The translations under genes were made by a program, and so were the position numbers. The notes beneath the pieces are model-generated. The model did no database searches. It was given only the letters and a program-made list of their open reading frames with translations, and was not told the origin of the DNA. From contig CBDUBS010000160.1 of NCBI GenBank assembly GCA_965365445.1, positions 1 to 8,452 on the forward strand: a stretch of DNA of 8,452 bases. The letters run 5' to 3'. Shown piece after piece: positions 1-7,065 of the stretch (its first letter is position 1; each line of letters starts with the position of its first letter). The DNA is from CBDUBS01 sp965365445 (GTDB lineage: Bacteria > Bacteroidota > Rhodothermia > Rhodothermales > DASSAV01).

Positions 1-325
1 ACAGCTCGATGCGGTCGATGAGGATTTCGACGGCCGCGCGGTCTCGGCCGGCATGTCGTACGCGCTCCCGGTAAAACGTACGAATGTCCAGGCGGCTATC
101 GCGGCGCCGCCGGTCCCAGTCAGACTCGACGTACACCACCTGATGATACACAAACCGGGGGGCCCATCGGCTTTCGAACCGGTGCTGCCAGGGCCAATCG
201 ATTCCATACGGGGGCGACGACTGCGCCGAAATCCCTTCACGAGGCCCGTACAGGGCGAGTAACACAAGACAGATCAGGAGACGGCGCCCGACCGTGGACG
301 GAGACAACGGCAATCCTGTTTTCAT
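1..325 (-). CDS. Secreted protein of unknown function, N-terminal part (runs off the left edge)
   Basis: Reading the minus strand from the ATG at 325-323 gives 108 open codons to the window edge with no stop. The N-terminus is a typical Sec signal peptide: a basic stretch (GRR, residues 13-15), a hydrophobic core (LLICLVLLAL, about 16-25) and a plausible signal peptidase I site after ISA (residue 34, before QSS). The protein is therefore probably exported, to the periplasm or beyond. The visible mature part is rich in Trp, Tyr and Arg (for example WPWQH near 44-48 and a run of four Arg near 72-75). It shows no lipobox cysteine and no motif that I recognise. A strong AGGAGG ribosome binding site lies 8 nt upstream and fixes the start. 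I cannot assign a function; the rest of the gene is needed. The promoter should lie in the 326-534 gap. Confidence 0.82.
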   Translation of the reverse strand, partial: MKTGLPLSPSTVGRRLLICLVLLALYGPREGISAQSSPPYGIDWPWQHRFESRWAPRFVYHQVVYVESDWDRRRRDSRLDIRTFYRERVRHAGRDRAAVEILIDRIEL

Positions 326-333
326 CGGAAAAA

Positions 334-339
334 CCTCCT
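334..339 (-). promoter_or_regulatory. Ribosome binding site (AGGAGG) of the secreted protein gene
   Basis: Minus-strand AGGAGG, perfect Shine-Dalgarno, 8 nt before the ATG at 325-323. It decides the start of this gene. It stands out because almost no other gene in the window has a recognisable Shine-Dalgarno sequence. Confidence 0.8.
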
Positions 340-381
340 GTGGAAGAAAGGTGGATGGTTCGTCGGAACGCCCCACCCTGG

Positions 382-394
382 TTTTCCCGGAAAA
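382..394. repeat. Short palindrome TTTTCC-C-GGAAAA in the gap upstream of the secreted protein gene
   Basis: Two 6-bp arms are perfectly symmetric about one central base. The element lies 57 nt upstream of the start of the minus-strand secreted protein gene. The position suits an operator, but an element this short can arise by chance, and no function is known. Confidence 0.3.
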
Positions 395-490
395 ATATGC
401 CGGTCTAACGCTTGCCTCCCGAGGCCGGGGCCAAGTTTATGAATTCCTTGACATTATGAAAGGCGGCCTCTGCGAGGTACTTTGAGAGCA

Positions 491-509
491 CTGTACACTA
501 TTCTGTACA
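491..509. repeat. Direct repeat of CTGTACA with 12-bp spacing
   Basis: CTGTACA occurs at 491-497 and again at 503-509, one 12-bp step apart. The core TGTACA is itself a palindrome, so the pair is also symmetric. It lies between the stop of the membrane protein gene (535) and the start of the secreted protein gene (325), on the upstream side of the latter. It could be a pair of half-sites for a regulator; this is inference only. Confidence 0.35.
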
Positions 510-534
510 ATCGGCCCGTGCGGGCGGAAAGTAC

Positions 535-984
535 TCACTGGACGAGCATGGAACCTGCCCGTGCGGCCAGAAAAATGAGCGCGGCGGTCGCCAGCACGAG
601 CAGCCCGGCAACAACTCTTGCCGGAGCAGGGTCGGGCGGATCGCGTTCGTACGTGAGCCGGCGATTGAGCCAGAACGTTAAACCGGCCATTACGAACAGC
701 GTGAGCGACTCGCCCAGCAGCCCGAAAAGCGTGAGCTGCCGGTGCAGGATCTGCAGGCTGGGCAGCGAGCCGGGGGGCGCTTGCTCCAGACTGCCGAGTA
801 GAATCACGATGGAAGTGCCGGCCAGACTCAACAGGCTTAAAAAGAGAATGATGCGACGCCATACCGCCCCACCTTGCACCATCCAGATGACGGACGCCAC
901 TGCGGCGGCGCATAACAACGCCGCCGGGTAATGAGCCAGAATGGCAGGCCAGTAGGATACCGTTTCGCGAAGAAGTATTTCCAT
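535..984 (-). CDS. Small four-helix integral membrane protein, possibly DUF2231-like
   Basis: A 149-residue protein with four hydrophobic segments near residues 14-35, 44-64, 87-107 and 122-142. It has short polar loops and arginine-rich turns (WRR near 42-44, NRRLTYERD near 107-115), so it is almost certainly an inner-membrane protein. The pattern HYPAALL in the first helix and LHRQ before the third recalls the DUF2231 family, in which histidines at comparable places may bind a cofactor. The match is loose and I hold it at low confidence. The ATG at 984-982 is preceded by an in-frame stop at 1002-1000; a GTG three codons further upstream is the only alternative start. No Shine-Dalgarno sequence is visible. 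The gene is divergent from sppA, and no gene overlaps it. Its function is unknown. Confidence 0.72.
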   Translation of the reverse strand: MEILLRETVSYWPAILAHYPAALLCAAAVASVIWMVQGGAVWRRIILFLSLLSLAGTSIVILLGSLEQAPPGSLPSLQILHRQLTLFGLLGESLTLFVMAGLTFWLNRRLTYERDPPDPAPARVVAGLLVLATAALIFLAARAGSMLVQ

Positions 985-1220
985 ATCCAGTACGGCTCGT
1001 CACCAACCACGATGGCTGATGGATGAAGCCGCCGTCCGACCGGAAAGGTATCCGGAAGGGCAGGACAACATCCGACCAACAGCCCGGGGGTCCGCAACAT
1101 AACACCTTGCAGCGAGGGGAGCAAGCCTGAAGCGGTATGTAACACGAACCGAAGGCGCACGTATGAAAACAAAGGTGTATCTTCCGGTCCCCCCTCTCGA
1201 TTACCCAATATCAAATCATT

Positions 1221-3026
1221 ATGCGTTTTCTATCTACCTTGCTGGCTGCCACTATCGGAACGCTGCTGGCCCTGGGCATGGTGTTCGGCATCATCATGCT
1301 TTTTATCGCAGCCCTGGCTGCATCTTCGGACGGCGTCCCCGATGTGGAAAACGGCTCGGTCCTCGTCGTCGAATTCTCCGGCGCAATCCCGGAAATCTCA
1401 TCCAGCGACCCGTTGATGGACGCGCTCTCGCCGGGCGGCCTCGATTTACGGAGCATTCTGCTTTCTCTGGAGAAAGCCGCCGCAGACGAGCGGATTTCCG
1501 CCCTTTTGCTGGAGATGAAGGGCGTTGATGCCTCGTGGGGAACGCTGCAAGAAATTCGAGATGGTCTGGTTCGGTTCCGGGCGTCCGGAAAGCCGATCTA
1601 TGCCGCCAGCGACGACTATTCGATGACGGAAACGGATTATTTCCTTGCGTCGGCCGCCGACAGTGTGTTTGCTGGAAGCCAGTCCTTTTTCGAGTTCAAC
1701 GGCTTCTATTTGAACGTCGAGTTTTACAAAGGGCTGCTGGATAAACTGAACGTCGAGCCGCAGATCATTCGGGCGGGCCGGTTCAAGAGCGCCGTCGAGC
1801 CGTTTATCCGGCAGGATCTGTCCGCCGAGAACCGGGAGCAGTTGTCCGCTTTCCTCTCCGACATCAACGGCGTCTTTCTCAAGCAAATCGCGGAAAGCCG
1901 CCACACTTCCCCGGAGGCGCTTCAGCAACTCACGGAAGAATCGGCGGTCATAACCGCTCCCGGCGCCCTGGCCGCCGGGCTGATCGACGGGCTTTTGTAT
2001 CGGGACCAGGTAGAAGACGTAATCAAACGGCGTCTGGGGCTGGAGCGCGACGACGACCTGGAAACCGTCGAGGTAAAAAAATACGACCGCGTGCCGGAAA
2101 AGGAGGCCGGCGTGAAAACAGGGAGCGACGGGGAAATCGCGGTGGTGTACGCAGTCGGCAGCATTGTAAGCGGTAAGAGTGATAACACCCCCAATCCCTT
2201 TATGGGCAGCGAACAGGTGGGGGCGGAAACATTCACGGCAGCCATGACACAGGCCCGCGAAAGCGACCGCGTAAAGAGCATCGTCCTCCGGATCAACTCG
2301 CCCGGCGGCTCGGCTTCGGCTTCGGACGTGATGTGGCGCGAAATAAAGCGAACGGCGGAGCAAAAGCCGGTTATCGTATCCATGGGCGACCTGGCCGCCT
2401 CGGGCGGCTACTGGATCGCCACGGCCGGCGATACGATCGTAGCCGACCCGCTGACCATCACGGGCTCTATCGGCGTGTTCGCACTGCTCATGAACGTAGG
2501 CGATCTGTTTTCCGACAAACTGGGCATCACGTTCGACGCCGTCCGGACGAGCCCTTACGCCGATATGCTTTCGGGCGTTCGCCCGCTGTCGCCGGCGGAA
2601 CAAGCGCTCATGCAGCGGTGGGTGGATCAGACGTATCAGGATTTCTTGCAGAAGGTGGCCGAAAGCCGGGGACTGGAGACGGCGCTGGTCGATTCGGTTG
2701 GCCAGGGTCGTATCTGGACGGGTTTGCAAGCCCGGCGGCTGGGTCTGGTGGATGTGCTCGGCGGCCTCGATACGGCGGTAAAAATCGCCGCCGAGCGCGC
2801 GGGGCTTGAAGCAGGTTCCTATCGGATACGTATCCTGCCCCGACCCAAAACGTTCATCGAACAACTGAGCGAATCGCTGAACACCCAGGCAATCGGGGTG
2901 TGGCAGCGGTTTACCGAATCTCCTATCGAACGCCGCCTGCGGGAGCACGTGCAGGTATTGCAGCGGCTTGTGGACGATCATGCCGAAATACAGGCCCGCT
3001 TGCCGGTAACGGTTTCCGTACGGTAA
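1221..3026 (+). CDS. sppA: Signal peptide peptidase SppA, long (67K) form
   Basis: Membrane-anchored serine protease of family S49, which degrades cleaved signal peptides in the membrane. The 601 residues are close to the E. coli long form (618). One N-terminal membrane helix spans about residues 5-34. Two S49 domains follow. The first (about 105-255) carries the general-base lysine K189 in RFKSAVEPF. The second (about 355-515) carries the nucleophile S394 in AASGGYWIA, with INSPGGSA (358-365) and TITGSIGVF (412-420) forming the rest of the active-site fold. The Lys/Ser dyad split across the two domains is the hallmark of the long form, and both residues are present, so the enzyme should be active. 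The ATG at 1221 puts the membrane helix at the very N-terminus, as expected. No Shine-Dalgarno sequence precedes it. It is transcribed alone, divergent from the membrane protein gene and convergent with gpmI. Confidence 0.95.
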   Translation: MRFLSTLLAATIGTLLALGMVFGIIMLFIAALAASSDGVPDVENGSVLVVEFSGAIPEISSSDPLMDALSPGGLDLRSILLSLEKAAADERISALLLEMKGVDASWGTLQEIRDGLVRFRASGKPIYAASDDYSMTETDYFLASAADSVFAGSQSFFEFNGFYLNVEFYKGLLDKLNVEPQIIRAGRFKSAVEPFIRQDLSAENREQLSAFLSDINGVFLKQIAESRHTSPEALQQLTEESAVITAPGALAAGLIDGLLYRDQVEDVIKRRLGLERDDDLETVEVKKYDRVPEKEAGVKTGSDGEIAVVYAVGSIVSGKSDNTPNPFMGSEQVGAETFTAAMTQARESDRVKSIVLRINSPGGSASASDVMWREIKRTAEQKPVIVSMGDLAASGGYWIATAGDTIVADPLTITGSIGVFALLMNVGDLFSDKLGITFDAVRTSPYADMLSGVRPLSPAEQALMQRWVDQTYQDFLQKVAESRGLETALVDSVGQGRIWTGLQARRLGLVDVLGGLDTAVKIAAERAGLEAGSYRIRILPRPKTFIEQLSESLNTQAIGVWQRFTESPIERRLREHVQVLQRLVDDHAEIQARLPVTVSVR

Positions 3027-3100
3027 CCCGGCTCACGCCGACCCATCGCGTTGTTTGTCGGCTGATCGTTGGTTTCTGTTGGAATTCTGTACTGCCATAA

Positions 3101-3128
3101 CAGGGGCCCGGTATGATCCGGGCCCCTG
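3101..3128. terminator. Perfect 11-bp GC hairpin between convergent sppA and gpmI, likely bidirectional terminator
   Basis: CAGGGGCCCGG (3101-3111) and its exact reverse complement (3118-3128) flank the 6-nt loop TATGAT. It lies 74 nt after the sppA stop and 5 nt after the gpmI stop, so it can end transcription from both sides. Neither side has a run of T, so it is not a textbook intrinsic terminator. It could instead block read-through or protect mRNA 3' ends. Confidence 0.7.
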
Positions 3129-3133
3129 GCGAG

Positions 3134-4666
3134 TCAGATCAGCACGTCGCCTTCCATCTCCGGGGGGGCGGATTCACCGAGCAATCGCAGGATGGTAGGC
3201 GCCATGTCGCCCAGTTTGCCGTCCCGGATCGGACCGTCGAATCCTTCTTTGATGATGAGGTGCGGCACCGGCACGGTGGTATGGGCGGTATGCGGGCTGC
3301 CGTCCGGGTTTTTCATCCGGTCTGAGTTGCCGTGGTCCGCAATGATGCTGACGCCGTAGCCGTGCGCCAGCGCGGACTCGACTACCTTGCGGGCGCCTGC
3401 ATCCACGGCTTCCACGGCTTTGACGGCCGCCTCGAAAACCCCGGTATGCCCCACCATGTCCGGGTTGGCGAAGTTGAGCACGACGAAATTGTACTTCTCC
3501 TCCGCCAGGGCGGCGGCTACCCGGTCGGCCAGTTCAGGGGCGCTCATTTCGGGTTGCAGATCGTACGTGGGCACCTTTGGAGAGGGTACAAGGATACGGT
3601 CCTCCCCATCGAAAGGAGTTTCCCGGCCCCCGCTGAAAAAGAATGTGACGTGGGGATACTTCTCGGTTTCGGCTGCCCGGAGCTGCGTCCCACCCAGTTT
3701 CTCTATCACCTCGCCCATCGTCATCGTGAGGTTCACCTTCTTGAATGCAATGGGCAGCCCGAATGCCTCGTGGTAGGGTGTAAACGTGACATAGTACAGA
3801 TCCATCAGCGGCCCCCGGTCGAAGCCGTCAAAACCGGCTTCGGTAAAGGCCCGGGTGATCTGGCGAGCCCGGTCGGCCCGGAAGTTATAAAAGATTACGG
3901 CGTCTCCCGGCCTCACCCGCGTGGTTGTTCCTTCCGCATAGTCGATGCGGCAGGGTTGGACGAACTCGTCGGTAACGCCCTCCGCATACGATGCTTCCAG
4001 CGCCGCTTCCGGGTTGGAAAATACGGTTCCCGTACCATTAACCAGCAGGTCGAAAGCCAGCTTCGTGCGTTCCCATCGCCTGTCGCGGTCCATGGCAAAG
4101 TATCGGCCCACGATGGATACGATACGGCCCACACCGATCTGCTGCGCTTTTTCGAGGAACTGCCGGACGTACTGAATGCCGCCGTGCGGATCGGTATCGC
4201 GGCCGTCGGTAAAGGCATGCACGCATACTTGCTCCGGGCGCAATCCTCTTCGCCGGGCCAGGTCGAGCAGCGCGTACAGATGGTTATCAGAGGCATGCAC
4301 CCCCCCGTCCGAAAACAGGCCGAACAGGTGCAGGTTGCTCCCGTTTTCGAGCGCCCGATCCATGGCCCGGTTCAGTTCCTCGTTCTCGTAGAAGTCGCCG
4401 TCGCGGATGGATTTATCGATTCGCGTAATGTCCTGATAGACGACCCGCCCCGCGCCCAGATTCATGTGGCCGACTTCCGAATTGCCCATCTGCCCTTCGG
4501 GAAGCCCGACGGCCAGGCCCGATGCCTGCAAGGTGGCGTGAGGGTACCGGGCGAACAAGGAATCCAGGAAGGGTTTGCGTGCGTGTTCGATGGCGCTGAC
4601 CGACGGATCTTCGGCTATTCCGTATCCGTCCAGTATGATTAAAATATGGCGTTGATCTTTGTTCAT
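3134..4666 (-). CDS. gpmI: 2,3-bisphosphoglycerate-independent phosphoglycerate mutase
   Basis: Cytoplasmic enzyme of glycolysis and gluconeogenesis that interconverts 3- and 2-phosphoglycerate through a phosphoserine intermediate, using Mn2+. At 510 residues it has the family's usual length (E. coli 514). It belongs to the alkaline phosphatase superfamily. The visible active-site residues include D13 (ILDGYG), the nucleophile S63 (GNSEVGH), H124 (GGVH), D154 and D157 (TDGRD), R188 (GRY) and R194. They continue with R263 and R266 (FRADRAR), K336 (EKYPHVTFFFSGG), D403 and H407 (NPDMVGHTG), D444 and H445 (ADHGN) and H462 (HTAHT). All expected metal and substrate ligands are present. The ATG at 4666-4664 places ILDGYG where the family has it. 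No Shine-Dalgarno sequence is seen. It lies 152 nt downstream of nth on the same strand; that gap is long enough for its own promoter. Confidence 0.97.
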   Translation of the reverse strand: MNKDQRHILIILDGYGIAEDPSVSAIEHARKPFLDSLFARYPHATLQASGLAVGLPEGQMGNSEVGHMNLGAGRVVYQDITRIDKSIRDGDFYENEELNRAMDRALENGSNLHLFGLFSDGGVHASDNHLYALLDLARRRGLRPEQVCVHAFTDGRDTDPHGGIQYVRQFLEKAQQIGVGRIVSIVGRYFAMDRDRRWERTKLAFDLLVNGTGTVFSNPEAALEASYAEGVTDEFVQPCRIDYAEGTTTRVRPGDAVIFYNFRADRARQITRAFTEAGFDGFDRGPLMDLYYVTFTPYHEAFGLPIAFKKVNLTMTMGEVIEKLGGTQLRAAETEKYPHVTFFFSGGRETPFDGEDRILVPSPKVPTYDLQPEMSAPELADRVAAALAEEKYNFVVLNFANPDMVGHTGVFEAAVKAVEAVDAGARKVVESALAHGYGVSIIADHGNSDRMKNPDGSPHTAHTTVPVPHLIIKEGFDGPIRDGKLGDMAPTILRLLGESAPPEMEGDVLI

Positions 4667-4676
4667 CGTAGTTCGG

Positions 4677-4765
4677 ATTAGGATCGAGGTTCTTTAGCCG
4701 TAACGCCCCGCGATGCGAGCCAGGGAATCACGGCTGAACAAACGGTGTAAAATGAGGATCGAGGT
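4677..4765. repeat. Pair of 14-bp direct repeats upstream of gpmI (4677-4690 and 4752-4765)
   Basis: ATTAGGATCGAGGT at 4677-4690 and ATGAGGATCGAGGT at 4752-4765 match at 13 of 14 positions, including an 11-bp identical core AGGATCGAGGT. They are 75 bp apart, close to seven helical turns. They occupy the nth-gpmI gap, starting 11 nt upstream of the gpmI ATG. They may be regulator sites or the trace of a small duplication. Confidence 0.5.
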
Positions 4766-4818
4766 ATCCGTATGCTCGCCCCTTTTCTGACTTCACGTAC
4801 AAATCACGACCGCAAAGG

Positions 4819-5706
4819 CTATCCGATCCGGTAGTCGCGCACCCGCCGGGCCGTTGCGCCGGTGCGGGCTATGAACACGTCCATCGACAGGCACCGGGGG
4901 CACACGATTTGCGCGACCCCGGAGCGGTCCGGTTGCTCGGCCGCTTCGCTGAAATAACTACCGCAACTCCGGCAAAAGTATCGGCCTTTGCGTGCATCCA
5001 GACCGGTTACGGGCGGTGGAAGGCGTTGCAGCCGGGCGTAATATGCGCATACCGGCCGGAGGGGGCACTCCTCGCACCGGGGCTGCCGGGCGGTACAGGT
5101 ATACCGGCCGTGCAGAATGAGTAAATGATGCGCCTCATCCCATTCCGATTCGGGAATGATGCGTTGCAACTGCATTTCAACCTTTAGCGGAGTCGGTGCA
5201 TTGCGCGTCAATCCGATGCGGTTGGCTACCCGAAAGACATGCGTATCCACGGCGATAGCGGCTACGTCGAAGGCGACGGAGACCACTACGTTCGCCGTTT
5301 TTCGCCCCACCCCCGGTAATTTCTGAAGGTCCTCTAAAGAAGAAGGGATGTTACCCTGGTGCTCATCCACTACTTTAGCGGCCATTCCTACGAGATGCCG
5401 CGCTTTGTTGTTCGGGTACGAGACGGATCGAATGTAGGGAAGCACATCCTCGGGCGCAGCGGATGCCAGATGACGGATCGTGGGAAATGCTTCGAACAGA
5501 GGCGGCGTCACCCGGTTTACCCGCTCGTCAGTGCACTGGGCGGACAGAATAACCGCTACGATGAGCTGATAGGGGTCCGTATAAACGAGTTCCGTTTTCG
5601 GCTCCGGGATGACTTTCCGGAGGGCGTCGAGCGTAAAGAGGGCCAGTTCTTTTCGAGTCACGTTTCTTGAGGGCCTGCTAGGGTTATACTGCCGAACTCC
5701 CGCCAC
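4819..5706 (-). CDS. nth: Endonuclease III with a C-terminal four-cysteine (zinc ribbon-like) extension
   Basis: Bifunctional DNA glycosylase/AP lyase of base excision repair that removes oxidised pyrimidines. The helix-hairpin-helix motif LPGVGRKTANV (130-140) carries the catalytic lysine K136, and the catalytic aspartate is D154 in AVDTHVFRV. The 4Fe-4S cluster cysteines C204, C211, C214 and C220 have the family's C-x6-C-x2-C-x5-C spacing. The core is therefore complete and should be active. At 295 residues it is much longer than E. coli Nth (211). The last 75 residues form an extension with two CxxC pairs (C245/C248 and C269/C272), which looks like a zinc ribbon. The start is uncertain. 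The GTG at 5706-5704 gives the longest form; a second GTG at 5661-5659 (residue 16) would begin nearer the usual N-terminus and leave room for a promoter. The gene is divergent from the DUF4105 gene. Confidence 0.93.
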   Translation of the reverse strand: MAGVRQYNPSRPSRNVTRKELALFTLDALRKVIPEPKTELVYTDPYQLIVAVILSAQCTDERVNRVTPPLFEAFPTIRHLASAAPEDVLPYIRSVSYPNNKARHLVGMAAKVVDEHQGNIPSSLEDLQKLPGVGRKTANVVVSVAFDVAAIAVDTHVFRVANRIGLTRNAPTPLKVEMQLQRIIPESEWDEAHHLLILHGRYTCTARQPRCEECPLRPVCAYYARLQRLPPPVTGLDARKGRYFCRSCGSYFSEAAEQPDRSGVAQIVCPRCLSMDVFIARTGATARRVRDYRIG

Positions 5707-5727
5707 CGACGGGCGTTGGATGGCGGG
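5699..5727. repeat. Inverted repeat CCCGCCA-N15-TGGCGGG between divergent nth and the DUF4105 gene
   Basis: Seven-base arms at 5699-5705 and 5721-5727 are exact reverse complements. The element lies between the divergent starts (it overlaps the first codons if the longest nth form is used). A site here could serve both promoters as an operator. Because it is GC-rich and short, chance is a real alternative. Confidence 0.35.
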
Positions 5728-5751
5728 TCGCTCTGTTTCGATTATGCAAGC

Positions 5752-7065
5752 ATGGTTGCCGCTCCAAACCCCATTACACCTCTCCGCCCGTATTTCCGAC
5801 CAGGAAAACCGCCGGGGGTTCTGTTTCCATACGTATGTATCGTACTGGCGGCGGCGCTGCTCGCTTCCGAAGCCGGGGCGCAGCCGGTCGACCGGGGGTT
5901 ATCGGAGGATAGCCGGATTTCCCTCCTCACGGTACTTCCTGGCGACGAAATATACTCCATGTACGGACATAGCGCCTTTCGTGTGGTCGATCCGATGGAA
6001 GGTATCGACGAAACCTTCAATTACGGCACGTTCCATTTCGGCAATCCGGTTACGTTCGCCCTGAAGTTTGCCTATGGGCGCCTGGACTACATGCTCTCGG
6101 AGGCGCCGTTCGACTGGATGATTTATGCCTACCGGGATATCGAGCAAAGGCCGGTGATAGAGCAGGTGTTGAACCTGAGCCTGGACCAACGAAACGCAGT
6201 ATACCGCTTCCTGCAAATCAACGCGCTGCCGGAAAACCGTGAGTATCGGTACGATTTCCTATTCGACAATTGCTCTACGCGGCTGCGTGCCGTGCTCGAA
6301 AAAACGCTGGGCGATCAGATCGCGTTCAGCGGCGCCCATTTGCCGGAAGCCAGTTTCCGCCGACTGATCGATCCGTACCAGCAGCGCCACCCCTTCATCG
6401 ACGCGGGAATCGACCTGCTGCTCGGTGCTCCGGTAGACCGGACGGCCTCGCCCCGCGAAACGACATTCCTTCCCGACTACCTCATGGCATCGTTCGAAGC
6501 GGCTTCCGTCGAGATCGGCGGCCGAAAAACGCCACTCGTTGCCCGCTGTGATACACTGGTCCGGATCGCCGGATACGATCGAACGCCCCGACGCGCTCAT
6601 CTCCCTGCGGTCGTCTTCTGGTCCGTGTTCATCGGTTACGCCATCTGGACGCTTTCCGGCTTTCATAGCGGTGGCTATGGGCGCGCATGGCCGGACGTTC
6701 TCCTCTTCGCCGTCGTGGGCGTCGCCGGACTCCTCATCCTGTTTCTGTGGTTCATTTCCGAGCATACGGTTACCGCCGGCAACTGGAATCTTGCATGGGC
6801 ATGGCCCACTCATTTCCTTGTCGCGTTCCTGCCGGCGCTCGGCAGGCGTCCGGGGTGGTTGCGCCTGTATATGGCGGCGGCCGCGGTCGGATGTATCCTT
6901 TTTCTTCTATTCTGGACGGTCATTCCACAGGATATACCCGCATCGTTCATTCCGCTGCTTCTGACGATAACCCTGCGGGCCGGTTGGTATGCATTTCATC
7001 CCCGCCTCCGGAGAGGCCGCTTGCGGCCCGCCGGGAGCCTGCCCGTTAAACCTATCCCTTCATGA
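5752..7065 (+). CDS. DUF4105 (Lnb N-terminal periplasmic domain) protein with C-terminal membrane helices
   Basis: A 437-residue envelope protein. An N-terminal hydrophobic segment (about residues 23-43, ending SEAGAQ) is a signal peptide or anchor. The DUF4105 domain follows (about 52-260), with the family's typical blocks: ISLLTVLPGDEIYSMYGHSA (56-75), FNYGTFHFGNP (89-99), GRLDYMLS (109-116), and PENREYRYDFLFDNCSTRLR (160-179). The C-terminal half has four or five hydrophobic helices (about 285-302, 314-335, 349-363, 372-390, 397-412). The conserved H73 (YGHSA) and C174 (DNC) are in the H-then-NC order seen in permuted NlpC/P60-like enzymes. That suggests a cysteine hydrolase-like fold, but this is inference; no reaction is established. 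I chose the ATG at 5752 because it gives a sensible signal peptide. An in-frame TTG at 5716 would start 9 nt from the longest nth form. The next gene is translationally coupled. Confidence 0.85.
   Translation: MVAAPNPITPLRPYFRPGKPPGVLFPYVCIVLAAALLASEAGAQPVDRGLSEDSRISLLTVLPGDEIYSMYGHSAFRVVDPMEGIDETFNYGTFHFGNPVTFALKFAYGRLDYMLSEAPFDWMIYAYRDIEQRPVIEQVLNLSLDQRNAVYRFLQINALPENREYRYDFLFDNCSTRLRAVLEKTLGDQIAFSGAHLPEASFRRLIDPYQQRHPFIDAGIDLLLGAPVDRTASPRETTFLPDYLMASFEAASVEIGGRKTPLVARCDTLVRIAGYDRTPRRAHLPAVVFWSVFIGYAIWTLSGFHSGGYGRAWPDVLLFAVVGVAGLLILFLWFISEHTVTAGNWNLAWAWPTHFLVAFLPALGRRPGWLRLYMAAAAVGCILFLLFWTVIPQDIPASFIPLLLTITLRAGWYAFHPRLRRGRLRPAGSLPVKPIPS

Noticed and set aside
448..453. TTGACA box on plus in the 326-534 gap
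   Set aside because: No -10-like sequence at suitable spacing and no plus-strand gene follows; the next genes on both sides are on minus.
514..525. GCCC-GTGC-GGGC hairpin after the membrane protein gene
   Set aside because: Only a 4-bp stem; too short to call a terminator, although the position just after the minus-strand stop fits.
437..1105. 222-codon minus frame overlapping the small membrane protein gene
   Set aside because: It overlaps the four-helix membrane protein in another frame and reads as Arg/Ser/His-rich sequence without domains.
1106..1125. CTTGC-N10-GCAAG inverted repeat upstream of sppA
   Set aside because: Five-base arms with a long loop are expected by chance, and no link to a promoter could be seen.
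1163..1528. Plus-strand frame overlapping the 5' end of sppA
   Set aside because: The sppA frame gives a membrane anchor and S49 domains from 1221; this frame is a basic shadow product.
1446..2981. Long open frame of 511 codons antisense to sppA
   Set aside because: It lies entirely opposite a clear sppA with intact catalytic residues. Its translation is Arg/His/Gly-rich with no family motifs, as expected for a shadow frame in GC-rich coding DNA.
3332..4642. Long open frame of 436 codons on plus, antisense to gpmI
   Set aside because: gpmI carries every expected active-site residue on the other strand; this frame has no recognisable motif and unusual composition.
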